Counted from the stretch's first letter, positions 35,491 to 45,964 are shown. The stretch is DNA of 64,000 nt from Lentilactobacillus sunkii DSM 19904 (GCF_001435575.1 NZ_AZEA01000005.1:1-64000); one strand, 5' to 3'. Notes: a model not told the origin generated them from the sequence alone. A program made the numbers and translations.

Positions 35491-37086
35491 TTATTGTTGA
35501 GCGCCGTCTTGGGGATCGTCATTTTTCTTCCAAAACTCGATTGAGTCATATTTGACCCCTGTCAGGTCTTCGCAGACTGCTTTGGTTTGCGGATCAACAT
35601 CCTTCATGCTGCCGCCTTTTTGTAATCGGACAAGTTCGGCGGACAGAACTGTGAAGGTCTTCTTACTCAAATGAAAACGGCTGACAAAAAATATGGCTAA
35701 TAAAATCATGATACCAACGCCACCGGAAACAATAAAAATAATCATATTGATTGCACTTTGCGGTTGAACGACCGCACCACTGGCTGATTCTCGGAAATTG
35801 GCAAAATCAAGCAGGTATCCGGCAACAACCCCGGCAACACCCACGCTGATCTGATTAACAAAGGTCATAACCGAGGCAAACAGACCGGCACGATTTCTAC
35901 CTGTGACCAGCGTATCCAAGTCGGGGATAAAGGGAAAGGCATTCCAAGGTGCAAAATACAAGATATACAGGCCAATTTCCCAAAATATCATAAAAATAAT
36001 CAGCCAGACCATTTCCGCAGCCGGTTTGGCAAGAGCAATGAACGTCCACCCAAAACAACTCACAAGAATTAACGAGAAGCCAAATAAATCCAAAGTTCGA
36101 TAACTGATCTTGGTAATGGCAAAGCCGGCAATAATTGTAACCGGAATTGAGACAATGCTTAAAGACTGCAAAAGTCCTGATAAGCTGGTTGTCTTGCCCA
36201 ACACATAAACAATGTAATAAACAAACACTGTGGTAAACATGGTTGCTGCAAAATACGAGCTTAAATAGATTCCCATATGAAGCCGGAAAGTTTTAATTTT
36301 GAACGTCGAAAAATAATTCTTTAATACTGATTTAAGGCTGGCCTTTTGCCCATCGTTTTCTTCCAGGGCTTCAGCTTCCATTTTTTTGGCCTCATCCTTG
36401 GTCACAAAATGCTCCCATGTAGAATTATATGTCACAATAATCAGGAAAAATGTCACGATTGAAAATGCGGCCTGCATGAGGATATATGGTTCAGGTGATG
36501 TCTTCGGAAAGTATTTAAATAACTGAGCTGGGATAAATTGTGTGAGCATCCCACCCAGTCCAGCCAAAACCATTTGCATCGTGGACATCTTTGTTCGATT
36601 ATTGAAGTTTTTTGTCATTTCATTTGGCAGGGTTTCCCACGGAATTTGGAGGGTTGACATTAGCACCGTCACAATCACGTATGTAATCAGATAATACCAG
36701 AAGTTCATTCCAGCCACCCACAGTGTAATGGCAACTAATACTGACGGTGCAGCAGCCAAAATGAATAAATGACGGCGGCCAAACTTTCGGCCCAACTTAT
36801 ATTTATAAACATTGTCGGAAATGTTCCCCATAACCAGAGATACCACCGCATCAGCAACTCGGCCGATTAAAAAAATGGTGGCCCCTTGCCCGGCACTCAA
36901 ACCGGCAAAGGTGGTGTAAAAAAACATCAGCCATGCTCCAACGAGTCCCTGCATTGAAATGCTGAAGAATGAGAAGACACCATATCCTAATGATCGCCAA
37001 ACACCGATTTTGCCACGGTTTTGATAAATCCTTTTAGTCGCATACTCGTCCCAACCGTCGTGAACGTTTTGCTTTTCATTGTCCAT
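35491..37086 (-). CDS. GPH-family sugar/uronide:cation symporter, copy 1
   Basis: A 531-residue membrane protein with 12 or so hydrophobic spans. GPH-type signatures include the loop KLGRKFGRRHLFIL after the second span and the D-containing NISDNVYKYK segment. This family (MelB/UidB-like) imports glycosides, pentosides and hexuronides with H+ or Na+. Here the substrate is likely a uronide or oligosaccharide. It is a collinear duplicate of 47825-49420. Upstream are an AT-rich operator palindrome and a cre-like box. Confidence 0.88.
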   Translation of the reverse strand: MDNEKQNVHDGWDEYATKRIYQNRGKIGVWRSLGYGVFSFFSISMQGLVGAWLMFFYTTFAGLSAGQGATIFLIGRVADAVVSLVMGNISDNVYKYKLGRKFGRRHLFILAAAPSVLVAITLWVAGMNFWYYLITYVIVTVLMSTLQIPWETLPNEMTKNFNNRTKMSTMQMVLAGLGGMLTQFIPAQLFKYFPKTSPEPYILMQAAFSIVTFFLIIVTYNSTWEHFVTKDEAKKMEAEALEENDGQKASLKSVLKNYFSTFKIKTFRLHMGIYLSSYFAATMFTTVFVYYIVYVLGKTTSLSGLLQSLSIVSIPVTIIAGFAITKISYRTLDLFGFSLILVSCFGWTFIALAKPAAEMVWLIIFMIFWEIGLYILYFAPWNAFPFIPDLDTLVTGRNRAGLFASVMTFVNQISVGVAGVVAGYLLDFANFRESASGAVVQPQSAINMIIFIVSGGVGIMILLAIFFVSRFHLSKKTFTVLSAELVRLQKGGSMKDVDPQTKAVCEDLTGVKYDSIEFWKKNDDPQDGAQQ

Positions 37087-37205
37087 GAATACAATGATCT
37101 CCTTTTCTAGCGTATCTTAATTTACCCATGATGGGTTTAAGAATCGTATAACTTTAAACTTCACAATCCCTAATTGATGAATTATTAATTTGTAACATTT
37201 TAAAT

Positions 37206-37258
37206 TAGAATACTAATATTCTACTTTGTTATAATAGTTCTAACGGAAAACGCTGTCA
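37206..37258 (-). promoter_or_regulatory. Operator palindrome and cre box upstream of GPH transporter 1
   Basis: TAGAATACTAATATTCTA (37206-37223) has 7-base arms around CTAA. GGAAAACGCTGTCA (37245-37258) matches the cre consensus at 13 of 14 positions. Both lie between the transporter and the kdgK terminator. The remainder of 37087-37390 holds only AT-rich DNA and the terminator. Confidence 0.65.
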
Positions 37259-37299
37259 ACCACGATTCCACGTTTTGGGCGCAGATTAAAAACAAAAAC

Positions 37300-37328
37300 G
37301 GCTTCTACCCACTCTGTAGGTAAAAGCC
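37300..37328 (-). terminator. Terminator of kdgK copy 2
   Basis: GGCTTCTACC pairs with GGTAAAAGCC, and a T-run follows on the minus strand. Nearly the same hairpin is at 49728-49757 beside the duplicated transporter. Confidence 0.8.
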
Positions 37329-37390
37329 ACACCTGTTTTCAGTTAGATTTCATCTGAGAAATCAAGATTCATTCAATTTGGATATTTGGT

Positions 37391-38347
37391 TTAGTCTTGC
37401 TCATTTTGATACGCATCCAACTCTTCTCGGGTTGGATAACCATCATTGTCACCAGGAGCCTGCACGGCCAATGAACCAATTGCATTGCCGCGTTTGGCGG
37501 CATCTTCAATGCTCAGGCCTTCAAGCAATCCAGTAATCACCCCAACTGCAAAGCCGTCCCCGGCACCAACCGTATCGACGACTTTGTTAACATGATAGCC
37601 GGTTACCATTGATGACTTTCCGTCCTTGGTCTTAATGAAAGCTCCTTTTGAGCCAACTTTGACAATCACGGTATCGGTGCGGTCGCCATTATTCAAATAA
37701 AAGTCGGCAATTTTTTCCGGATCACGACTGCCCATCAAAATTTCACCTTCATTAACGCCGGGCAAAATGATGTTGGCCTCCGCAGCTAATGCATTAATTG
37801 TCGTAACCATCTTTTCTTTTGAGGCCCACAATTGAGGACGTAAGTTCGGATCAAAAGTTGTTCGAACAGTTGGATGACTTTGAATTAAACCAATTAAATA
37901 CTTGAAGGCATCCAAAGCTGTATCTGAAATGGCCGGGAAAATCCCGGAAAGGTGGACAAGTTTGATTCCATCGAAATCAATGTTGTCCAGTATGGACTTT
38001 TGAAAATGGGCTGCAGCGGAATTGCGACGGTAATAGAAGATTCCCGGGTCCCCTTTTGTAACCCGCTGCTTCATTTGAAAGGCCGTCCAATATTCGTCAG
38101 TCGTGTCGATATAATGGGTGCCAATGTGATTCATCTCAAGCTGCTTGCTGATGAACCCACCAAGTGGATCAGATCCCAACCTGGTTACATATTCGGCTGA
38201 ATGCCCCAATCTCGAAACACCAACTGAGACGTTGACTTCGGCTCCGGCCAGAAACTTCTCGAAGTGGGTTGCATCAACTAAGGATTGGTCTGCATCCTGT
38301 GAAGCAAACAGCCCAATCGGCTCGCCAATCGTTAAAAATTCACTCAT
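37391..38347 (-). CDS. kdgK: 2-keto-3-deoxygluconate kinase (PfkB family), copy 2
   Basis: A 318-residue ribokinase-type kinase. N-terminal GEPIGLFAS and the AEVNVSVGVSRLGH segment are typical, and the catalytic VDTVGAGDGFAVG (GAGD) is intact, so this copy is the canonical one. It phosphorylates KDG to KDPG. It is divergent from kdgA across 147 bases that carry two operator repeats and a cre-like box. Confidence 0.9.
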   Translation of the reverse strand: MSEFLTIGEPIGLFASQDADQSLVDATHFEKFLAGAEVNVSVGVSRLGHSAEYVTRLGSDPLGGFISKQLEMNHIGTHYIDTTDEYWTAFQMKQRVTKGDPGIFYYRRNSAAAHFQKSILDNIDFDGIKLVHLSGIFPAISDTALDAFKYLIGLIQSHPTVRTTFDPNLRPQLWASKEKMVTTINALAAEANIILPGVNEGEILMGSRDPEKIADFYLNNGDRTDTVIVKVGSKGAFIKTKDGKSSMVTGYHVNKVVDTVGAGDGFAVGVITGLLEGLSIEDAAKRGNAIGSLAVQAPGDNDGYPTREELDAYQNEQD

Positions 38348-38361
38348 GATTATCCTCCTAT

Positions 38362-38464
38362 ATTAAGCGCTTACAAACAATTTTAAAAATAAAGGTCAAA
38401 CCATTGCATATTTCGGAACAAAGTAATATATTAATATGTGTAAGTAATATATTAATATTATAAT
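38362..38464. promoter_or_regulatory. kdgK/kdgA divergent control region with repeated operator
   Basis: AAGTAATATATTAATAT occurs twice (38421-38437 and 38442-38458), 21 bases apart. The second copy abuts a -10 TATAAT (38459-38464) for kdgA. A weak cre-like ATTAAGCGCTTACA (38362-38375) lies on the kdgK side. A repressor bound to both copies would block the kdgA promoter. Confidence 0.65.
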
Positions 38465-38494
38465 ACAATGTTGTTGAATTTAAAAGGAGCTAAT

Positions 38495-39142
38495 ATGATG
38501 AGTATGAATCGTGTTCAGAATCTCAATAAGATTGCCGATGCAGGTATTATTGCGGTTGTCCGTGCCGATACCCCAGAAAAAGCCGAAGCAATCAGTAAAG
38601 CTGCTATCAAAGGTGGCGTGATGGGGATTGAACTGACCTTTACCGTTCCCCACGCAGACCAGGTCATCGCAAAATTGACCGAGGAACTCCCTGATGGTGT
38701 CATTGGTGCCGGGACTGTTCTGGATGTTACTTCAGCACGTTTGGCAATGATGGCCGGCGCTGGCTACATTGTCAGCCCAACATTTGATCCTGACATCGCA
38801 AAATTATGTAACCTTTATCAAATCCCTTATCTGCCGGGCTGCAGCTCAATGACAGAAATGCAACGGGCCCTTGAAGGCGGTTCAGATATCGTTAAGCTGT
38901 TCCCAGCAAGTGTCGCGGGACCCGGCATGATCAAAGCCGTACACGCACCATTCCCACAAATCAACATTATGCCTACTGGCGGTGTTAACCTGGATAACCT
39001 CCAAGAATGGTTTGATGCGGGTGCTGTCTGTGTTGGTGCCGGTGGCAATCTTGTCGGTCCTGGTGAGACTGGTGATTACGCACAAGTTACTGAAAATGCC
39101 AAAGAATACATCAAGAAGTTTAAAGAAATTAAATCCAAATAA
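38495..39142 (+). CDS. kdgA: KDPG aldolase (2-keto-3-deoxy-6-phosphogluconate aldolase)
   Basis: A 215-residue class I aldolase that cleaves KDPG to pyruvate and glyceraldehyde-3-phosphate. The Schiff-base lysine is in GGSDIVKLFPAS. IAVVRADTPEKA and the GVIGAGTVLD phosphate-binding segment are present. AAAGGAG precedes the ATG at 38495. The upstream frame to 38468 lacks a ribosome site. It ends in a terminator at 39150-39186. This is the last step of the uronate route. Confidence 0.93.
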   Translation: MMSMNRVQNLNKIADAGIIAVVRADTPEKAEAISKAAIKGGVMGIELTFTVPHADQVIAKLTEELPDGVIGAGTVLDVTSARLAMMAGAGYIVSPTFDPDIAKLCNLYQIPYLPGCSSMTEMQRALEGGSDIVKLFPASVAGPGMIKAVHAPFPQINIMPTGGVNLDNLQEWFDAGAVCVGAGGNLVGPGETGDYAQVTENAKEYIKKFKEIKSK

Positions 39143-39149
39143 TTTAACC

Positions 39150-39186
39150 AAAACCGTTTCGACTCCCCCCTGTCGAAACGGTTTTT
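39150..39186 (+). terminator. Terminator of kdgA
   Basis: AAAACCGTTTCGAC pairs with GTCGAAACGGTTTTT around a CCCCC loop. Confidence 0.9.
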
Positions 39187-39215
39187 ATTGATTAATATAG
39201 ATCTCAACACAAATA

Positions 39216-39249
39216 GACCACGGTTCCTCATTTCTGAGAATCCGTGGTC
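39216..39249 (-). terminator. Terminator of the uxuB-uxaC operon
   Basis: GACCACGG pairs with CCGTGGTC, with an inner CTCA/TGAG stem. The tail on the minus strand is only moderately T-rich. Confidence 0.6.
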
Positions 39250-39289
39250 CATTGTCGTAAATGGTCAATTAACGAATCGTGATGAACGG

Positions 39290-40708
39290 TTAATCAAAAA
39301 AGCCAAATTGATCATGCGCATTGTTATACGAAATATCTTCCACAATTCTGCCCAAATAATCTTCATCTTCTGGAACTTGACCCCGAGCTGCCCATTGGCC
39401 AATCACACTGCACAGAACCCGTCTAAAGTACTCATGACGAGGATACGACAAGAAACTGCGTGAATCGGTCAGCATCCCCACAAAGTTTGGCAGAAGGCTT
39501 TGTTCGGCCATCGTGGTTAACTGTCGGGTCATACCGCTGAATGTATCATTAAACCACCACGCAGCGCCCAGCTGAATCTTTTGAACACCATCCTGCTGAA
39601 AGTCGCCCATACCCGTTGCCAACTGCATCCAGTCATTTGGATTAAGCGAGTACAGAATCATCTTTGGAAGTTGATTCTGAGTTTGCATGCTGATCAAAAG
39701 CTTCATAAACTCCTGAGCCAAGTCCGGCTGGGTTCCCATGGAATCAAAGCCACCATTGGAGCCGAATTCTTTGAACATTGGTTTATTGGCGTCACGAATG
39801 ACGTTCATATGAAACTGCATCGTCCAGTTGAATTGTTTATTCAACTTCATCAACGCTTCAACAAGCATCGTTTGATACTGATTGATCTCTTTGTCAGTCA
39901 AAGATTGATTAGCGCGCGCTTTGAAGATAATTGCATCCATCTCTTCTTCGGTTGCGGGAACGAAATGAAAGAAATTCAAACCGTGATCAGACAAGCGCCC
40001 GCCAATGCTTTGGAAGTATTCAAACCGTCGTTTGAGAGCTGCAACCAGTGTCTTAAACGAGGTAATCTTGGTATCCGAAATACTGCTCAATTCATTCAGA
40101 TAAGCATCATAGCCATCATCGGTGAGATTGAATGCTTTGTCAGGACGCATTGCCGGAAGCACTTTAAAACCATTTTCAGCTTCCTCTTCCTTCAACAGCT
40201 TGTGATATTTTAAATCAGACGCTGGATCATCAGTCGTGCAGACAACTTTGACATTTGAACGACGAATCAGGCTTCGAGGTTTGAAATCGTCGGTCTTGAG
40301 TAATTCATTGGTTTTTTCCCAAATTTTTGGGGCACTTTGGCGATTAAATACTTCATCGATCCCAAAAAATCTGCGAAGTTCCAAGTGTGTCCATTCGAAT
40401 AAGGGATTCCCAACGGCCTTTTCAATTGTACCGGCCCATGCCATGAATTTATCATAGTCATCCCCATTTCCGGTAATCAGTTTTTCAGGGACCCCATTTG
40501 CTCTCATCAAGCGCCATTTGTAATGATCGCCAAAGCCGTTTTCGTAAATCCAAATTTTGGTAATATTGGCATAATTTTTGTTTTCATAAATCTCCTTGGG
40601 CTCCAGATGACAATGGAAATCAATAATTGGCATCTTCGCCGCGTGATCATGAAACAGCTTTTTAGCCATCGGGGTCGTTAATAGAAAGTCATCATTTAAT
40701 AGCGTCAC
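39290..40708 (-). CDS. uxaC: Glucuronate/galacturonate isomerase
   Basis: A 472-residue metal-dependent isomerase of the uronate isomerase family that converts D-glucuronate to D-fructuronate (or galacturonate to tagaturonate). [13 protein letters not shown] (residues 29-41) holds the first metal-binding histidines, and the family [13 protein letters not shown] and [18 protein letters not shown] motifs are visible. It lies 14 bases after uxuB, so they are co-transcribed. uxuB downstream of isomerisation favours glucuronate as substrate. Confidence 0.95.
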   Translation of the reverse strand: MTLLNDDFLLTTPMAKKLFHDHAAKMPIIDFHCHLEPKEIYENKNYANITKIWIYENGFGDHYKWRLMRANGVPEKLITGNGDDYDKFMAWAGTIEKAVGNPLFEWTHLELRRFFGIDEVFNRQSAPKIWEKTNELLKTDDFKPRSLIRRSNVKVVCTTDDPASDLKYHKLLKEEEAENGFKVLPAMRPDKAFNLTDDGYDAYLNELSSISDTKITSFKTLVAALKRRFEYFQSIGGRLSDHGLNFFHFVPATEEEMDAIIFKARANQSLTDKEINQYQTMLVEALMKLNKQFNWTMQFHMNVIRDANKPMFKEFGSNGGFDSMGTQPDLAQEFMKLLISMQTQNQLPKMILYSLNPNDWMQLATGMGDFQQDGVQKIQLGAAWWFNDTFSGMTRQLTTMAEQSLLPNFVGMLTDSRSFLSYPRHEYFRRVLCSVIGQWAARGQVPEDEDYLGRIVEDISYNNAHDQFGFFD

Positions 40709-40722
40709 GGTCGATTTCTCCT

Positions 40723-42348
40723 TTATTTAACTTCTTGTGCGTATTTGGCCAAAGTCTCCTGCAAGGTCTTGCGGACTGCCCCTTTGCCTGCAATCTGCTT
40801 AGCAAAATAGCGTTCAACTTCTTTACCCAGTCCAACTTGGTATAAGTCGTGGCCAAAGATTGATTGGGTACTCAATAATTCTTTCAAGTGGTCATGGACA
40901 TCGGTTGACTCGCCCAACTTAATATCTTGAACTAATGGCTGTAATTCTTTCAGCAATGGATCTGGACTCGGGGTAAATGATTTCCCCTGATCGTTAATCC
41001 CCATTAGATAACGGCACCAAGTTGCCAAGACCAACGGAATAAAGTGTAAATCAGATGGTTTGCGTGCTGGGTCATCCAAATAATGTTTAATTGTGACACC
41101 ATAACGAACAGCTAATTTTTGTGATGTATCGGATGCAATTCTTTGCGGCTTGTCAGGGATATAAGGGTTAGGGAGCCGTTTATTGACAACTTGGTCAATA
41201 AACTTACGCGGGTTAATGACCTTTGGATCAGTTACAACTGGCAATCCCTCAACGTATCCGATTTGCTTGATCAGGTTCAGTAAGTCTGGATCCTTAACTT
41301 CTTCTGAAATTGATTCAAATCCTAACAAACTGCCATTCACGGCCAGTGCGGTATGCAGCGGATTTAGACAGGTAGTTACTTTCATCTCATCAGCATCATT
41401 AACTGTATCACGATCAGCAAGAATAACCCCTGCTTTCTCAAGTGCAGGACGCCCATTGGGGAAGTCGTCTTCAACAACCAAATAGTGAACAACTTCAGTG
41501 TTGGTAAATGCTGCTAAATTGGTATGACCCGGAGTATGGGTAATCTCATAGTCTTCAAAGCCATCTTCTTTTAAGCGCTTTGAAACTGTTTCAGAAGGAT
41601 TTGGGGTGATTCGGTCAATCATCGAAAGTGGGAAACTGACTTTTTTAGGATCCTGCAGATAATCTATAAATTCAGTTGGAACAAATCCATTTGCCTGCCA
41701 ACCTTTGGCAATCGTGAGCACACTTTTTTGAAGTCGTTCACCATTTTGCGAGAAGTTATCGGTACTAACCAAAGCCATTGGGTACTTGCCGGCCTTATAC
41801 CGGGCAAACATCAACGCTGTCAGACTCGCCATGTTGTTCTTTGGCTTTTCCGGACCATCGTTGATATCTGCTTGAATAAGTGGCAGCAACACCCCGTTGG
41901 CATCCCATAAATTGTAACCTTTTTCTGTGATGGAAAAGGTCGCCAACTGAAGGGCAGGATTCTTGAAAATGCCAAACATTTTGTTCCAGCCTTCAGGATT
42001 ACTTTGATCGAAAAACATTGCATCCGATACAGAGGCAAACAGTTCTTTTTCAAAACGGCCGTCTTCATGGGTGATCACCCGTAAAGTCCGATTGGCATAT
42101 CGTTGATAAACTTTTTCAACGACATTGGCATCGTGGGTTTCTGCTACGACCACGCCACCATCAAGGTCTCCAGATTCCAGCAGACGATCGGCAATGGCAG
42201 CATGGAATGCACGAAATAGATTGCCACCGCCAAAGTGGACCCACTTGGTTGCACCGTTTCTTCGCCTAATATCATATGTTGGGGTCTTAATTCCGGCATC
42301 GGCAAACGCCTTTTGATTGTTAAGATAATCTCCTGTTACTTTTACCAT
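40723..42348 (-). CDS. uxuB: D-mannonate oxidoreductase (fructuronate reductase)
   Basis: A 541-residue mannitol dehydrogenase-family enzyme that reduces D-fructuronate to D-mannonate with NADH. The N-terminal [15 protein letters not shown] is the cofactor-binding region, and [19 protein letters not shown] and [14 protein letters not shown] are family motifs. First gene of the uxuB-uxaC unit. A strong operator palindrome and a cre-like box lie upstream. Confidence 0.93.
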   Translation of the reverse strand: MVKVTGDYLNNQKAFADAGIKTPTYDIRRRNGATKWVHFGGGNLFRAFHAAIADRLLESGDLDGGVVVAETHDANVVEKVYQRYANRTLRVITHEDGRFEKELFASVSDAMFFDQSNPEGWNKMFGIFKNPALQLATFSITEKGYNLWDANGVLLPLIQADINDGPEKPKNNMASLTALMFARYKAGKYPMALVSTDNFSQNGERLQKSVLTIAKGWQANGFVPTEFIDYLQDPKKVSFPLSMIDRITPNPSETVSKRLKEDGFEDYEITHTPGHTNLAAFTNTEVVHYLVVEDDFPNGRPALEKAGVILADRDTVNDADEMKVTTCLNPLHTALAVNGSLLGFESISEEVKDPDLLNLIKQIGYVEGLPVVTDPKVINPRKFIDQVVNKRLPNPYIPDKPQRIASDTSQKLAVRYGVTIKHYLDDPARKPSDLHFIPLVLATWCRYLMGINDQGKSFTPSPDPLLKELQPLVQDIKLGESTDVHDHLKELLSTQSIFGHDLYQVGLGKEVERYFAKQIAGKGAVRKTLQETLAKYAQEVK

Positions 42349-42403
42349 TGATGAACTCCTCCAAACAAATTGGTTTCATTAACTTGAACATAAACGTTAA
42401 ACA

Positions 42404-42466
42404 ATTGATATTCTAATATATCAATATACATATGTAAACTTTAACACTCTGAAGTAAGCGCTGTCA
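42404..42466 (-). promoter_or_regulatory. Operator and cre box upstream of uxuB
   Basis: An inverted repeat ATTGATAT-N6-ATATCAAT (42404-42425) contains TATTCTAATATATCAAT, identical over 17 bases to 53001-53017. AGTAAGCGCTGTCA (42453-42466) matches cre at 13 of 14 positions. Confidence 0.75.
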
Positions 42467-42504
42467 ATAGTGTATAGGAGTATTGTCTTGAAAGCCAAAA
42501 CAAA

Positions 42505-42544
42505 AGAGGTTGAAACAAGTGTTCACACTTTTGTTTCAGCCTCT
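42505..42544 (-). terminator. Terminator of the GPH-GH43-small protein operon
   Basis: AGAGG-TGAAACAA pairs with TTGTTTCA-CCTCT. A TTTTG tail follows on the minus strand. Confidence 0.75.
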
Positions 42545-42611
42545 AATCGTTAGGTCTACCAACAACAGTTTGATCAAAATTCAAGAATACTTCCTGTGGA
42601 TTTTGTAGCTG

Positions 42612-42980
42612 CTATGATTTATTTTGTTCATCTGAGCTTGGCACTCCAGCGACAGTTTGGAATACATCAGCTAATGACATATTTGAGTCAGCAAACTTTT
42701 TGTGCAAAATAAGCTTGCGAAAATCCTCAATTGACATACTCTCCTTCTGTTTGAAAGGCAATGGGGCAACCGATCCACTACCAGTTGGCGTTACGCCCGT
42801 TTCAAGTGTTATTACAATTCCCTCTTTGCTATCAAGCCTGACCGTATAATGCTCGTAGTATGATGGAATATCATACATTCCAGTTAATTGACTGTGCTCT
42901 TTGAAATATCGCGTAATGAAATCTCTGAATGAATCCTCCGATTTTAAAGATTCTCTCCAGTTATTGCTGCTTTCTGCCAT
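42612..42980 (-). CDS. Unrecognised small protein, five-copy family (member 2)
   Basis: A 122-residue soluble protein, clearly related to members at 30083, 46918, 47361 and 58934. It shares W at about 11, FRDFI, YF..H..LTG..YD and SYYEHY, plus FRKLILHKKF and SLADVFQTVAGVP near the end. GAGGAG precedes the ATG at 42980. It is third in a minus-strand unit behind the GPH transporter and the GH43 gene, and ends in a terminator. Confidence 0.6.
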   Translation of the reverse strand: MAESSNNWRESLKSEDSFRDFITRYFKEHSQLTGMYDIPSYYEHYTVRLDSKEGIVITLETGVTPTGSGSVAPLPFKQKESMSIEDFRKLILHKKFADSNMSLADVFQTVAGVPSSDEQNKS

Positions 42981-43019
42981 AATAAACGCTCCTCTCATAT
43001 TTAGCTGATGAAGGATAAG

Positions 43020-44279
43020 TTATCTCGTTACAGAATATCCGGTAAGAGTGACATAATAATCATTACTACCGAACCGATCACCTGCTTTATCAAACCAAAC
43101 CCCATTTTCGTCCATCACAGTGATGCTTAATTGATAATCATCTCGTGGCAGTATTGGTGAAACATACCGCAATCCATCACTTGCCACCAAACTATAAAAA
43201 TCAATAACTGTGTCTTGAACCATGTGACCACGCGAATCAGTTAGTTTAATTTTCGCGTACCCACCATGCCTATCAGTGTGTCCGTATAACATAACCCTGG
43301 TTCCATTATATCGAAACGATCGTGATTTATTTGGAATATTTGATTGAAAGTCCAGCTTGGACTCATTTTTATTCAAAATGTATGGGGCGTCTTTCTTCCA
43401 ATCCCACGCATCCCAATATTCCGGTATCTCCATCTCATCACCATGAACGGTAATCGGAAGCCAGACCTGTGTCGCACTGGATTTTTGTTTAGGGAAGGAC
43501 CAGCGATCTCCCATATACATTGGAACTCTACCCTTCTCGGTTTGCAATTGATAGACAAATGAGCATTGGGAATTGTAGGTCAAGGTGCCTTGGGGACAGA
43601 ATAATCCTTTCTTTACCCAGGGGCCACGAATGTTTGTCGCAGTCAGATAATAGTTGTCATTTCGTTCCCAACTCGTCTTGTTGGAAAACATAATGAAATA
43701 ACGATCGCCTGACCGGAACATAGCTGGAGATTCTCCTCCAACTGCAATATGGTGGGCAACTTCCTCCTCGACATACAAATAATCCTTTGAAAGTTTGAAG
43801 ATATTACCTTCATGGGTTAATAGATAGGCAGTTCCATCGTCATCAATAAAACTTCCCATATCCCACAGCTTAATTGGTTTCCCGTTAAACTGTAATGGGC
43901 CAACAAATTTGAATGGTTTGTCAATATTGTCAGTTGTAGCAACTCCAATATATGGGTCATTATATTTCAGATCATCCGTATGCATCAGCATGACATAATG
44001 ATTGTCGGGAGTTTGTAAAACTTTTACCCTCTCGCCAATTCGATTTGATCCCAGCAATCCGCTTTTTTGAGTTGATAAAGCCATTCCATCAAAATGCCAA
44101 TTTGATAAATCAGTTGAAGAATATTTGGAAAATCCGACGAAGTGGTTCACATCATCAGTTTTGTACTCACCAAATAGATAGAACTTATTATCAACCTTAA
44201 TTAGGCATCCTGCTTCTGCATTAACTGGATCATTATTTTGATCGTACCATGGAACGCCATTGTATATAATATTCCCCAT
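43020..44279 (-). CDS. GH43-like hydrolase resembling exo-beta-1,3-galactanase
   Basis: A protein of about 419 residues, no signal peptide, so intracellular. The N-terminal beta-propeller start with VNAEAGCLIK and FYLFGEYKTDD, the central ESPAMFRSGDRYFIMFSNK and the MYMGDRWSFPK motif resemble GH43 subfamily 24 exo-beta-1,3-galactanases; other beta-propeller glycosidases are possible. The C-terminal ~100 residues look like a beta-sandwich. The ATG at 44279 follows GGAG. Between the GPH transporter and family member 2, it probably acts on imported galactan-type oligosaccharides. Confidence 0.62.
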   Translation of the reverse strand: MGNIIYNGVPWYDQNNDPVNAEAGCLIKVDNKFYLFGEYKTDDVNHFVGFSKYSSTDLSNWHFDGMALSTQKSGLLGSNRIGERVKVLQTPDNHYVMLMHTDDLKYNDPYIGVATTDNIDKPFKFVGPLQFNGKPIKLWDMGSFIDDDGTAYLLTHEGNIFKLSKDYLYVEEEVAHHIAVGGESPAMFRSGDRYFIMFSNKTSWERNDNYYLTATNIRGPWVKKGLFCPQGTLTYNSQCSFVYQLQTEKGRVPMYMGDRWSFPKQKSSATQVWLPITVHGDEMEIPEYWDAWDWKKDAPYILNKNESKLDFQSNIPNKSRSFRYNGTRVMLYGHTDRHGGYAKIKLTDSRGHMVQDTVIDFYSLVASDGLRYVSPILPRDDYQLSITVMDENGVWFDKAGDRFGSNDYYVTLTGYSVTR

Positions 44280-44302
44280 CAAATTCTCCTTTTTCAGTTA
44301 TT

Positions 44303-45742
44303 TTAGTCGGCTGACTCATCAGACTTCTGTGGTTTATGAAGTTCAACATTTAGTTTTTCAACAATTTGAGCATGCTTTTCTTCAGTCAGCTTTACTTTTG
44401 CCAAGAATATGATTAATGAAATAATCATGAACACAGCTGGAACAACGAACGCTGACAGATGGAAAGTTTGAACGTTTTGAGCCGAAAGATGAGCTGCTTT
44501 GGTTGCATTTCCCATTCCCGAGATAATCACAATAAATCCTACAATTCCGCTTGAAAGAGCACCGGCAATCTTATCTAACGATCCATGAACAGAAACCGTA
44601 ACTGCCTCGTTTCGAATGCCATGCTTCAACTGTTCATATTCAATCGAATCAATACCAATCATCATAGTAACCAGCGCAATCAGTTGTTGTGGCAGGAAGT
44701 ACAGAATTGTAGCGATAACAACCAACACAAGGTTCTTGCCAGAGACAACGAACAGAAGCTCAGATAGCAGCATCCCGCAGATAGCCACGATGTATACTCG
44801 ACGACGGGTAATCATTTTAGATAGAACCGGATAGAATGGAACCGAGAATATTCCGCATAAAGTTGACGCAGCACCAACAACCCAATACCAAGCTGGACGA
44901 GCCAGAACATAGTTATAAATATAAAAGATTGATGGCTTACTTGTAACGTTACCAATAGCAAATACTAAATAGGTTAAAGAAATCCACATTAATTGATCAT
45001 TTTGGAAAATCGATTTAAAGATGTCGGTGATAGATGCTCGTTTCCGACTCTTTCTGATGGCACTTGTATTTTCCTTAACATTGGCCATTGAAATTGTCAT
45101 CGTAACCATGCAATAGATTGCGAGAATCAAGCCCAACCAGAACCATCCTTGAATGCCTTGGGTATGATGACCAGTTGACAAATATGTGAAGAATACAATT
45201 GCTGGAACCATGAACAGTGGAATAATATCCCCACCCCCAAGAGCTGCTCCAACACGGGCAAACGAATTGATAATGCCTCGTTCCTTTGAATCCACACTCA
45301 GTGCAGGAACCAGTCCGGCAAATGATGTGTCTTTAATTGTATAAACAAAGTCCATCAATGCATAGAATGCAACAACGGTAATTGCTAGCAAAGCATAATT
45401 TTGATCCAACAATCTTAGAAATCCTGAATAAAGGATAATCAGTAAGACTGCATGAATCATGGTTGCACCCCACGCCCATGGCCGAAACTTGCCCCAGCGG
45501 GTGGTTTTAGCATTATCGATAAAACCAGCAATCAGTGGATCAAAGAATATTTCAATCAATCGAATTACAACAATCGAGCTCGTAAGTAACGCAATTAATG
45601 AGTTTGCGTTTTTAAGCCCTGAGAATAATGACGTTGTGGCATAAATGATGAATGTATTGGCCATGAGGTTATAGGCCATATCATGCCCAGCCTCACCAAT
45701 TGTATATGCGACACGCTGCTTCATTTTACTTGTAGCTGCCAT
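44303..45742 (-). CDS. GPH-family sugar:cation symporter
   Basis: A 479-residue MelB-type membrane transporter with about 12 spans. The N-terminal GEAGHDMAYNLM and the loop FIDNAKTTRWGKFRPW (cation/sugar site Asp plus RWGKFRPW) are standard. It precedes the GH43-like gene by 20 bases, so it likely imports the substrate of that hydrolase. The promoter is shared back to back with the AraC gene. Confidence 0.9.
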   Translation of the reverse strand: MAATSKMKQRVAYTIGEAGHDMAYNLMANTFIIYATTSLFSGLKNANSLIALLTSSIVVIRLIEIFFDPLIAGFIDNAKTTRWGKFRPWAWGATMIHAVLLIILYSGFLRLLDQNYALLAITVVAFYALMDFVYTIKDTSFAGLVPALSVDSKERGIINSFARVGAALGGGDIIPLFMVPAIVFFTYLSTGHHTQGIQGWFWLGLILAIYCMVTMTISMANVKENTSAIRKSRKRASITDIFKSIFQNDQLMWISLTYLVFAIGNVTSKPSIFYIYNYVLARPAWYWVVGAASTLCGIFSVPFYPVLSKMITRRRVYIVAICGMLLSELLFVVSGKNLVLVVIATILYFLPQQLIALVTMMIGIDSIEYEQLKHGIRNEAVTVSVHGSLDKIAGALSSGIVGFIVIISGMGNATKAAHLSAQNVQTFHLSAFVVPAVFMIISLIIFLAKVKLTEEKHAQIVEKLNVELHKPQKSDESAD

Positions 45743-45950
45743 AGATACATTTCCCCTTTGGATTAATTAATTATAAACAATGCCGATATAGTTAAGGAGT
45801 ATCGAAAAATAATATGTGTAATTAATTGCAAAAGCATTTATCTTATTTAACGATCAAATTTGTTCATCGTAATCCTGCCCTACCATGGTATTCGTACGAA
45901 CTGCGCGTTACGGTGGACTCTCTGAACTATTCAACATTGTAATTATAGGC

Positions 45951-45964
45951 TGAAAGCGGTACCA
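45951..45964. promoter_or_regulatory. cre-like box between GPH transporter and AraC regulator
   Basis: TGAAAGCGGTACCA matches 13 of 14. The palindrome TTCGTACGAA (45891-45900) in the same 278-base gap could be an AraC site. No CTAATATAT operator is present here. Confidence 0.55.
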
